From Stenotrophobium sp040387055 (GTDB taxonomy: Bacteria > Pseudomonadota > Gammaproteobacteria > Nevskiales > Nevskiaceae), in contig JAZKEM010000236.1 of the NCBI GenBank assembly GCA_040387055.1, positions 1 through 5,576 on the forward strand: a DNA stretch of 5,576 nt, read 5' to 3'. Below, in pieces: positions 1 through 5,576 of this stretch. Position 1 is the stretch's first letter, and each line of letters begins with the position of its first letter. The position numbers and the translations under genes are program-made. The notes beneath the pieces are model-generated. The model had not been told where the DNA came from. It saw nothing but the letters and a program-made list of their open reading frames with translations, and made no database searches.

Positions 1-659
1 GTGCCAATGTTGCGATTTGGGATATCAATGAAGACGCCGCAAAAGCGGCTGCCGCCGATTTGGTGAAGCAGGGCTTGAAAGCGATCGCTTCGCGTGTCGA
101 TGTATCGAAGCGTGCCGAGATCGACGCTGCGGTGAAAGTCGCGAAAGAAAAATTTGGCCCGATCAGCATCCTCGTCAACAACGCTGGCATCTCCGCGTTC
201 ACGCCGTTCATGCAGATCACCGAAGAGCAGTGGGATCGCATCATGCAGGTCAACCTGAAGAGCGTGTTGATCTGCACGCAGGCCGTGCTGCCAGACATGC
301 TTGAAGCCAAGTGGGGCCGCATCATCAACGTTTCTTCTTCCAGCGCACAGACTGGCGCTCAGACGATGGTGCATTACTCCGCATCTAAAGGCGGCGTGAT
401 CGCCTTCACCAAATCACTCGCGCAGGAACTCGCACCGACCGGTATCACCGTCAATAACGTGCCACCGGGTTTTGTCGATACGCCAATGATGCGTGCAGGC
501 TTGGGCGACAAGGTCGATCACATCATTGCTGCGTCTCCGATGAAGCGTGCAGGTCGTCCAGAAGATATGGCGGGCGCGATTGCCTTCCTTGCTTCGGAAG
601 ACGCGGGCTATATCACTGGCCACACGCTGAGCGTGAACGGCGGCCGTTACTCCAACTAA
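1..659 (+). CDS. SDR-family NAD-dependent oxidoreductase, 5' end cut off by the window
   Basis: This is a classical short-chain dehydrogenase/reductase. The reading frame is open from base 3 to the TAA at 657-659, giving 218 visible residues. Family members run to about 250, so roughly 30 N-terminal residues, including the TGxxxGIG cofactor loop, lie left of the window. Visible motifs in order: an Asp at the end of the second beta strand (WDIN, Asp codon 21-23), which in this family favours NAD(H) over NADP(H); NNAG at 177-188; the structural Asn in QVNLKS; NVSS with the catalytic Ser; and YSASK with catalytic Tyr 375-377 and Lys 387-389. PGFVDTPM and a C-terminal YITGHTLSVNGG follow. It should oxidise or reduce an alcohol/ketone in the cytoplasm. 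Its position just before a hydratase-like gene suggests a 3-hydroxyacyl-CoA or ring-alcohol dehydrogenase, but the substrate is inferred only. One slightly odd residue is Pro directly before the PG motif (VPPG), where Ala, Cys or Asn is commoner. Confidence 0.95.
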   Translation, partial: ANVAIWDINEDAAKAAAADLVKQGLKAIASRVDVSKRAEIDAAVKVAKEKFGPISILVNNAGISAFTPFMQITEEQWDRIMQVNLKSVLICTQAVLPDMLEAKWGRIINVSSSSAQTGAQTMVHYSASKGGVIAFTKSLAQELAPTGITVNNVPPGFVDTPMMRAGLGDKVDHIIAASPMKRAGRPEDMAGAIAFLASEDAGYITGHTLSVNGGRYSN

Positions 660-685
660 ATTTAGAATCAATAAAGAGCTCACGC

Positions 686-1852
686 ATGAGTGATAAGACC
701 CTCGACTGTTCCGATATCGATCAATATCTCGGGAAACCGATGCAGCCTGCGCGCACGCGCGATGTCGTTGCTAGTAGTGACATCCGCCGTTGGGTTCAGG
801 GCATGCATTATCCGAACCGTCTGCATTACGACGATGACTTCGCTGCCGAAAGCCGCTATGCCCGCATCATTGCGCCGCAGTCGTTCCCAGTGGCAACAGA
901 TGACGGTCATGGTGCGGCGCCTTGTTGCGTTGGTGCGATTCCGAATTCACATCTGATTTTTGGTGGCGATGAATGGTGGTTCCACGGCCCGCGCGTTTTC
1001 TCAGGCGATTTGATCCGCAATGAGCGCGTGCCGTTTGATTACGTCGTCAAGGAAACCAAGTTTGCAGGCCCGACTTGTTTCCAGCGCGGCGATAACATGT
1101 ACTACAACCAGAAAAACGAGAAGATCGCCACGCAGCGTTCGACCAGCATCCGTTATCTCGCCGAAGCTGCGCGAGAAATGGGTTCGCTGAAAGGGACGGA
1201 TGATCCGGTCTGGACTCGCGAGCAGCTAGTAGAGCTGGAAGAAAAGAAATTCGATTACGTCAAAACCTTGCATGACCTCGGCCATGGCAAGCGTTACTGG
1301 GATGACATCAAGGTCGGCGACAAACTGCCAACGCGCATCTTTGGGCCACACAGCATCGCCAGCTTCGCCACGGAATGGCGTGCTTACGCATTTACGATCT
1401 GGGGCACGATGCACCGTCGTACCGATCTTGATCTGGAAGCTTTGGGTTTCACCAAAGACATGGCCGGCCATGAAAATGATCCGGTAATGGAACGTCAGAA
1501 TCCTGAACTCACCGACGGCGCTTACTTCGGCCCTTCACGTGGCCATCTGTTCCCCGAGTGGGCACGCACCATCGGCATGCCGCGCGCTTATGGTTATGGC
1601 GCTTCAATGGGCGCATGGATCATCGATTACTTTGCTGGCTGGGCAGGCGAGTGGGGACGCGTTGTTCACTGCAATAGCGCTTACCGTGGTCCTGCCTTCT
1701 CTGGCGATATCACCATCATGGAAGCGACGGTGATCGATAAGAGCGTGGATGAGGAAGGTCGTTCGATCGTGCAGGTGGATTGCAAGATGAGTAACCAACT
1801 CGGCACGGTGATGGCAACGGCCAAGGGTGAGATTGAATTGCCGAAGAAGTAA
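686..1852 (+). CDS. MaoC-like acyl dehydratase/enoyl-CoA hydratase with two hot-dog domains
   Basis: The 388-residue protein resembles the FAS1-like/MaoC dehydratases built from two hot-dog folds. The N-terminal half (about residues 10-160) fits the MaoC N-terminal dehydratase family: an HYPNRLHYDD segment (residues 41-50), ARIIAPQSF (59-67), GGDEWWFHGP (93-102), SGDLI, then YYNQKNEKIATQRS before the domain end. The C-terminal half (about 200-385) opens with RYWDDIKVGDKLP, the usual lead-in to a MaoC domain. It continues with a GHLFPEWA segment (His287), a long helix of YGYGASMGAW type, and YRGPAFSGDI near 334-342. Members hydrate trans-2-enoyl-CoA or dehydrate the reverse substrate. The usual Asp-x4-His signature is not cleanly present in either half, so activity is not certain. 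The ATG is supported by AAAGAG at 673-678, seven bases upstream. The gene follows the SDR after 26 bases and is presumably co-transcribed with it; a terminator sits just downstream. Confidence 0.88.
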   Translation: MSDKTLDCSDIDQYLGKPMQPARTRDVVASSDIRRWVQGMHYPNRLHYDDDFAAESRYARIIAPQSFPVATDDGHGAAPCCVGAIPNSHLIFGGDEWWFHGPRVFSGDLIRNERVPFDYVVKETKFAGPTCFQRGDNMYYNQKNEKIATQRSTSIRYLAEAAREMGSLKGTDDPVWTREQLVELEEKKFDYVKTLHDLGHGKRYWDDIKVGDKLPTRIFGPHSIASFATEWRAYAFTIWGTMHRRTDLDLEALGFTKDMAGHENDPVMERQNPELTDGAYFGPSRGHLFPEWARTIGMPRAYGYGASMGAWIIDYFAGWAGEWGRVVHCNSAYRGPAFSGDITIMEATVIDKSVDEEGRSIVQVDCKMSNQLGTVMATAKGEIELPKK

Positions 1853-1875
1853 TCGTGATCTTCGCGCTTTAATAG

Positions 1876-1917
1876 ACAAGGCAGCCCAATGTCGATTTGG
1901 GCTGCCTTGTTTGTTTG
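1876..1917 (+). terminator. Strong intrinsic terminator of the SDR-MaoC operon
   Basis: The arms at 1876-1889 and 1897-1910 are perfectly complementary over 14 bp (the left arm begins ACAAGGCAGC). They enclose a 7-base loop and are followed by a T-rich tail (TTGTTTG, 1911-1917). It starts 23 bases after the MaoC stop codon. The T-tract lies only on the plus-strand 3' side, so it acts in the direction of the SDR-MaoC operon and separates it from the TetR gene. Confidence 0.92.
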
Positions 1918-1943
1918 TGCAGGATGCGACAGAAGATTATTAT
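1915..1943 (+). promoter_or_regulatory. Candidate sigma-70-type promoter for the TetR gene
   Basis: A -35-like TTGTGC (1915-1920) and a -10-like TATTAT (1938-1943, five of six consensus bases) are separated by 17 bases. The stretch lies directly after the terminator and before the regulator gene, where a promoter is expected. The -35 matches only at TTG. The -10 overlaps the left arm of the palindrome, so a bound repressor would block it. The expected transcription start would fall near 1950, leaving a leader of about 34 bases. Confidence 0.4.
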
Positions 1944-1961
1944 GAATCATTATGGTTCATA
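1941..1961. promoter_or_regulatory. Palindromic operator, probably for the adjacent TetR regulator
   Basis: This is a 21-bp inverted repeat: left arm TATGAATCAT (1941-1950), central T at 1951, right arm ATGGTTCATA (1952-1961). Nine of ten base pairs match; only the 1947/1955 pair fails. Size, symmetry and location 22 bases before the start codon of a TetR-family gene fit an autoregulatory operator of that family. Binding by the neighbouring protein is inferred. No second copy was noticed elsewhere in the window. Confidence 0.75.
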
Positions 1962-1983
1962 TCAAACGCCTTACTGCTGAAAG

Positions 1984-2595
1984 ATGAGCAACAAGATTTT
2001 TCTCCCACATCTGTCTACCGCGAGTGACGCACGTGCAGTCCGCACGCGCGAAGCACTGCGTTTGGCGTTGTTGGAGTTGCTCGAGATGAAATCGCTGGAG
2101 CAAATCACCATCCGTGATATCGCGGCGAAGGCAGGCATTGGCTACACCACGTTCTTTCGCCATCACCCGACTAAAGAATCTTTGCTGGACGATCTGGCTG
2201 CGGCGCAGTTGCGTCGATTGATCACGTTGGTGATGCCAATGCTCAATAGCCAAGATGCAAAGGGAGCTTCAGAGTCCTTATTCCGCTATGTCGATGAAGA
2301 ACGGGCGTTGTGGTCGACCTTGCTCACGGGCGGTGCGGCGGGTGCGTTGCGATTGGAATTTCTGCGGATCTGTCAGGAGATTGGTGAGTCTTGGCCCAAT
2401 CCAAACACCTGGCCACCAGCGGATGTGACGACACAGCTCGTCGCGAGCAGCACGGTGGAGTTATTGGCGTGGTGGCTGCGCCAGAGCAAGCCGATCAGTG
2501 TCGAGGAACTCTCGGAAATCTACGATCACCTGGTGGTGATGCCGGCGCAGGGCAGGGCGGCGCCTTCCGCTGCCGCCAAAACACGTCGTAAATAA
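1984..2595 (+). CDS. TetR/AcrR-family transcriptional regulator
   Basis: The 203-residue DNA-binding protein has a typical TetR length. Helix 1 is seen at about residues 19-35 (RTREALRLALLELL). The helix-turn-helix lies at about 41-60, with ITIRDIAAKAGIGYTTFFRH followed by the family-typical PTKESLL. The C-terminal ligand/dimer domain (about 75-185) is not specific enough to name a ligand. It includes a Trp-rich ELLAWWLRQ helix near the end. The last 17 or so residues are a basic, Ala-rich, probably disordered tail. The ATG is the first possible start because an in-frame TGA lies at 1978-1980. There is no convincing Shine-Dalgarno sequence (only GAAAG immediately before the ATG). It stands alone after a terminator, with a palindrome upstream. 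It probably represses itself and responds to an intermediate of the flanking catabolic genes. Confidence 0.95.
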   Translation: MSNKIFLPHLSTASDARAVRTREALRLALLELLEMKSLEQITIRDIAAKAGIGYTTFFRHHPTKESLLDDLAAAQLRRLITLVMPMLNSQDAKGASESLFRYVDEERALWSTLLTGGAAGALRLEFLRICQEIGESWPNPNTWPPADVTTQLVASSTVELLAWWLRQSKPISVEELSEIYDHLVVMPAQGRAAPSAAAKTRRK

Positions 2596-2596
2596 T

Positions 2597-2609
2597 TGCG
2601 CTTAGCGCA
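2597..2609. other. Small hairpin at the convergent gene junction
   Basis: TGCGC (2597-2601) and GCGCA (2605-2609) form a perfect 5-bp stem with the three-base loop TTA. Read on the minus strand, the loop is the TAA stop codon of the DAPDH-like gene. On the minus strand a moderately T-rich stretch (ATTATTTA) follows. It may be a weak terminator between the two convergent operons. The stem is short and could be chance. Confidence 0.3.
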
Positions 2610-3639
2610 GGTCCGGAATGAACTGCGGCAGTTCGGCTGAAGTGCGAATGCCGGAAGCGGCATCACAAACATAGCGCACGGCATTGACCGCACGATGAGC
2701 TGTGTATCCCGGAGTCGTTGCAGCTTTGAGTTCTGGCGCAACGGTGAATTGCAGCGTCATGTCGAGCGGCGCGTCACCATCAACGCGGACACGCCAGCCA
2801 TCACCGCGCAGATCCCAATCTTTGTCGATGTCGGTGGTCACATACCAGTCGGCGGTGAAATTGATTAGTGCCTTGCCCTTGCTCATTCCACTCACGGTGG
2901 TACGCAATGCCGCGACAGTTCCAGCCTTGACGGTGCCAGCAGCAATCACCGTGTCTTTGTTAGCGAATGCGACTTCGCCATGTCCTTCAATGCTGTCAAT
3001 CGAAAGGCCAACAGATTCTGCAAGCGCTTGCAGTGAGGGGCCAAACGCGCCCTTCAAGTGATGCACGCGTCCAGCTTCCGCTTGCGGGTGTGGCGCACTG
3101 CCAAAGCCCATCATCTGAAAAATCATCTGTGGCGAATTGCGTGAGCTGCAATCGGCATATTCGCTGATGTGTAGCGCGTCGAGTCGACGCTGAATCGAAA
3201 GCAGCGCCAATGGCACTGCTTCAGTAATGAATCCGGGACTGGCGCCTGTGCTGTGCAGTGAAGTGCCGCCGCGTTGGCAGGCTTCTTCAATGCGTTGGCG
3301 CAGGGCAGGTTCAACAGCGCTCGGCAAGTGAAACTCCGTGCGTGTGGTAACGACGTTAGTGCCGGATTCCAGCAGGCGGCACAGATCGTCTGCGTTGATC
3401 TGTTGCGGCATATACAGAACGCAATCTGCTTTTAGCGCAACGATCTCTTCAACGCTGCGTGTGGCCTTAACCCCAATTGGCGTAAGGCCACACATTTCTC
3501 CAGCATCACGTCCGACTTTGTCGTCGGAGTAAACATACAAACCTACCAGCGTTAATGCAGGGTGTTCGATAACGGCACGCATGGATCGCATGCCGATATT
3601 GCCAGTCGCCCACTGCACTACACGGTAGTTATGACCCAT
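2602..3639 (-). CDS. 2,4-diaminopentanoate dehydrogenase-like / dihydrodipicolinate reductase-like NAD(P)-dependent oxidoreductase
   Basis: The 345-residue protein belongs to the family often annotated as dihydrodipicolinate reductase-like or NAD(P)H-dependent amine dehydrogenase. Its length matches Clostridium-type 2,4-diaminopentanoate dehydrogenase. The N terminus is a Rossmann fold: YRVVQWATGNIG (residues 5-16) holds the nucleotide loop, followed by RAVIEHPALTLVGLYVYS and the family-typical DDKVGRDAGEMCGL (39-52). Further landmarks are CVLYMPQ (73-79), a TNVVTTR strand, TGASPGF (131-137) and a C-terminal domain ending in ELPQFIPDL. It is cytosolic and unlikely to be true DapB, which is shorter (about 270 residues). 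The real substrate is unknown. The start ATG (3637-3639) shares its A with the stop codon of the upstream receptor gene, so translation is probably coupled. No clear Shine-Dalgarno is visible. It converges on the TetR gene with six bases between them. Confidence 0.88.
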   Translation of the reverse strand: MGHNYRVVQWATGNIGMRSMRAVIEHPALTLVGLYVYSDDKVGRDAGEMCGLTPIGVKATRSVEEIVALKADCVLYMPQQINADDLCRLLESGTNVVTTRTEFHLPSAVEPALRQRIEEACQRGGTSLHSTGASPGFITEAVPLALLSIQRRLDALHISEYADCSSRNSPQMIFQMMGFGSAPHPQAEAGRVHHLKGAFGPSLQALAESVGLSIDSIEGHGEVAFANKDTVIAAGTVKAGTVAALRTTVSGMSKGKALINFTADWYVTTDIDKDWDLRGDGWRVRVDGDAPLDMTLQFTVAPELKAATTPGYTAHRAVNAVRYVCDAASGIRTSAELPQFIPDLR

Positions 3640-5576
3640 TACTGATAAGCACCAAAGTTCACTTTCAGGCGTGCACCGATCAAGCGAGGCGTGCCGACTG
3701 CGCGCGACTCATAACCCAGCAAGTTATACGTGCCGCTGGTGTAGGTCGTGTATTCCTCGTTGAGTACGTTGGTGCCGAAGACCACCAGATCCAAAGGTGT
3801 GTTCATGATCTTGGTCCAGGTGAAATTCAGGTTAAGCAGATTGAACGCATCGAGCATGCCGTAAGGGCCAGAGCTGGTTGCGGCTGAACGCTGTTTGCCG
3901 ATCATCGAATACGTCGCACCGACGTCGATCTCGCCGAGGCGTTCAGACACAGGCAGGCGCCAGCTAACATTCGTTACATAGGTCTGCTTCGGTGCGTAGG
4001 GCAGTTCGTCGCCAACGTCGGCAATGCGGGTGACTGAGGCTCCCGCAATCGGGCCGCCAGCAGCTTGCACTCGACTCGTCTGATCAGCCTGTTCAAGCAA
4101 TACCGTATCCAACAGTGAGAAGGCGAAGCCGACGGTGATGCTATCGAGTACTTGGAAGAAAGCATCGCCTTCGATACCGCGGATACGCGATTTACCGGCA
4201 TTGACGATTGTTGTTGTCTGCAGCGATCCCGGCGAGATATAGCCAAGCTGCAACTGCTGGTCGGTGAAATCATTGGTGAATGCGGCAATGCTGACGCGGC
4301 CTGGGACTGGACCAGCGAACTCGGTCTTGAGGCCGACTTCGTAGGTTTTGACGTGCTCAGGCTTGAAAGTGTCAACGCCCGGATCCGCTGCAAGAATGAC
4401 GTTGCCTTGACGATAGCCGCGCAAGTACTTGGCGTAGACCATGCTGCCTTCGAATGGCTTGTAGTCAACCTCAATCAGGCCAGTTGGGGCTTTGCTGCTG
4501 ACGTGCGGTGTGGTGACCACTGTGGTCGGCGCCATAGGAATACCGAGCAACCAGCCATAGCGGGTTTTGATGCCGTAACCTTTGGTGTCGTCCCAGGTGT
4601 AACGCAGGCCACCGGTTACGCTGAAGGCTTCGTTGATGTGCCAAGTGGCCTGCGAGTAGACCGCTTTGTTCAGGTAAGTCGTCTTGTACTGCTGAACCAG
4701 CACGCCACCAACCACGCCGCCGAGTGCGTCGTAGCAGTCAAACTTTTTGATCACGCCATCGCCTTCGAGGCTGGCCATGTTGCAAGAGATCAGACCGGCA
4801 GAGTTATTGCCGGAGAAGCCATCAGGTGAACTTTTTTCGTAGTACACACCTGCCTGCCAATCCAATGCGCTATCGAACGATGTGCCTTGCAACTGCAATT
4901 CACCAACGAGGGTGGCTTGGCTGGTGACGGGTTCGTTAGGGTTAAGCACGGAAACGCCAGTCTTGAACTCGCGATTTGGATCTGGATCCAGTGGCAAGCC
5001 AACGAGAGCGTAAGGGAACTGTGTGCCGAAAATATCCGAGCCGTTCTTGGTGTTGAGGTGAGCGTAAGCCAAGATGTTTTTGAGCTTAACGTCGTCGGTG
5101 ATATCCCAAGTCAGCGTATTGATCAGGCGCTTTTCTTTGATGGCGGTGATCGGTGTTGCGATCGTGCTGACCACATCATAGAAACCATCCTGCCCAGCAG
5201 CTTTCTGTCGATCGAGCTGTGCCTGACACTGCGGAACCTGCAGCGCGCCGGAGAACACCAGGAAGAAATTTGACAGGTTGTTGGCAAAGCCTGCATTACA
5301 GCCATACAGCTGTGAGCTGTAACCGGTGCTGTCTGAATTGATAAAGGATGCGATGGTGTAGTTCTGCAGATTGTCCGTGATGTCCCAGACAGAGCTTAAG
5401 CGTACCGACGTGTAATCGGTGCTGCCCAGTTCGTCGGCGCCGATCTTGGTGGTGTTGATCAGGTAACCATCGCGCTTGTTCTTATCAATGGCGAGACGAA
5501 CTTTGAAAGCGTCTGATACAGGGATGCTGACGGCACCCTGTGCGCGCATACCATTGCGTTGGCTGCCTGAAACTTC
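3639..5576 (-). CDS. TonB-dependent outer-membrane receptor, N-terminal part cut off by the window
   Basis: The frame is open from the right edge to TAA at 3639-3641, giving 645 visible residues, mostly beta-barrel. An internal Met at 5547-5549 is not the start: nine in-frame codons precede it and the text around it (RAQGAVSIPVSDAFKVRLA, then RDGYLIN) is ordinary early-barrel sequence. The signal peptide, TonB box and plug domain therefore lie outside the window. Barrel hallmarks include alternating aromatic strands (TWDITDDVKLKNILAYAH, SVTGGLRYTWDDTKGYG), YAKYLRGYRQG, FKPEHVKTYEVGLKTEF, and a C-terminal outer-membrane strand ARLKVNFGAYQ. It would import a ligand using TonB-ExbBD energy; siderophore is the default annotation. 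The catabolic neighbours make an organic growth substrate equally plausible. Two Cys pairs sit in likely extracellular loops. It is the upstream partner of an operon with the DAPDH-like gene, overlapping it by one base. Confidence 0.93.
   Translation of the reverse strand, partial: EVSGSQRNGMRAQGAVSIPVSDAFKVRLAIDKNKRDGYLINTTKIGADELGSTDYTSVRLSSVWDITDNLQNYTIASFINSDSTGYSSQLYGCNAGFANNLSNFFLVFSGALQVPQCQAQLDRQKAAGQDGFYDVVSTIATPITAIKEKRLINTLTWDITDDVKLKNILAYAHLNTKNGSDIFGTQFPYALVGLPLDPDPNREFKTGVSVLNPNEPVTSQATLVGELQLQGTSFDSALDWQAGVYYEKSSPDGFSGNNSAGLISCNMASLEGDGVIKKFDCYDALGGVVGGVLVQQYKTTYLNKAVYSQATWHINEAFSVTGGLRYTWDDTKGYGIKTRYGWLLGIPMAPTTVVTTPHVSSKAPTGLIEVDYKPFEGSMVYAKYLRGYRQGNVILAADPGVDTFKPEHVKTYEVGLKTEFAGPVPGRVSIAAFTNDFTDQQLQLGYISPGSLQTTTIVNAGKSRIRGIEGDAFFQVLDSITVGFAFSLLDTVLLEQADQTSRVQAAGGPIAGASVTRIADVGDELPYAPKQTYVTNVSWRLPVSERLGEIDVGATYSMIGKQRSAATSSGPYGMLDAFNLLNLNFTWTKIMNTPLDLVVFGTNVLNEEYTTYTSGTYNLLGYESRAVGTPRLIGARLKVNFGAYQ

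Noticed and set aside
60..62. TTG as the start of the SDR gene
   Set aside because: In-frame residues before it (ANVAIWDINEDAAKAAAD) are the normal beta2/alpha2 region of an SDR, so the gene clearly begins left of the window.
1827..2027. Small open frame across the MaoC-TetR intergenic region
   Set aside because: It runs through the terminator hairpin and the operator, overlaps both real genes, and its sequence resembles no protein family.
4515..4527. 13-bp palindrome GACCAC-T-GTGGTC
   Set aside because: It is produced by the Thr-Thr-Val-Val-Thr-Thr codon run of the receptor and unrelated to the TetR operator sequence.
4152..4829. Long open frame (225 codons) on the plus strand inside the receptor gene
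   Set aside because: It lies wholly antisense to a convincing TonB receptor barrel, has no recognisable domain and no sign of its own ribosome site. Such frames arise from codon bias of the opposite strand.
4887..5273. Second plus-strand open frame (128 codons) antisense to the receptor
   Set aside because: Same situation: it overlaps the receptor coding region completely and shows no family motif.
5305..5321. Perfect inverted repeat with 7-bp arms (TACAGCT / AGCTGTA) and a 3-base loop
   Set aside because: It lies deep inside the receptor coding sequence, with no regulatory position and no T-tract. It is explained by the codons of an ordinary loop segment.
5547..5549. Internal Met as the start of the TonB receptor
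   Set aside because: The frame stays open to the window edge, and a receptor starting here would lack signal peptide, TonB box and plug domain. The truncation is caused by the window boundary.

Overview
The window looks like accessory, probably catabolic DNA from a Gram-negative proteobacterium. It carries an outer-membrane TonB-dependent receptor. By eye, coding GC is in the low-to-mid 50s percent. The mix of an NAD-type SDR, a double hot-dog MaoC-like dehydratase, a TetR regulator, a 2,4-diaminopentanoate-dehydrogenase-like protein and a TonB receptor is typical of lipid, steroid, terpenoid or aromatic degradation islands in sphingomonads and marine gammaproteobacteria. The sequence alone does not settle genus or substrate. 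The moderate GC argues mildly against a typical high-GC sphingomonad.

Layout. The left part is a plus-strand operon. It contains the 3' part of an SDR oxidoreductase gene (1-659, its start lies left of the window) and, 26 bases later, a complete MaoC-like acyl dehydratase/hydratase gene (686-1852). A strong intrinsic terminator (1876-1917) closes it. A short AT-rich intergenic region follows, with a probable promoter overlapping a 21-bp near-perfect palindrome (1941-1961), then a complete TetR-family regulator gene on the same strand (1984-2595). The right part is a minus-strand operon read towards the regulator. It contains a TonB-dependent receptor gene (3639-5576, its 5' part lies right of the window) and a DAPDH-like oxidoreductase gene (2602-3639). 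The last base of the receptor stop codon is the first base of the oxidoreductase start codon (TAATG). The two transcription units converge with only six bases between stop codons.

How the genes may work together (inference). The receptor would import a scarce or bulky ligand. The SDR and MaoC-like proteins resemble the dehydrogenase and hydratase steps of a beta-oxidation-like side-chain or ring degradation. The TetR protein would sense a pathway intermediate, probably regulating itself through the palindrome and perhaps the flanking operons. The DAPDH-like enzyme is locked to the receptor by overlapping genes, but its substrate is unknown. No RNA genes, mobile elements, CRISPR arrays or direct-repeat arrays were seen. 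Apart from 1853-1983 the window is almost entirely coding.
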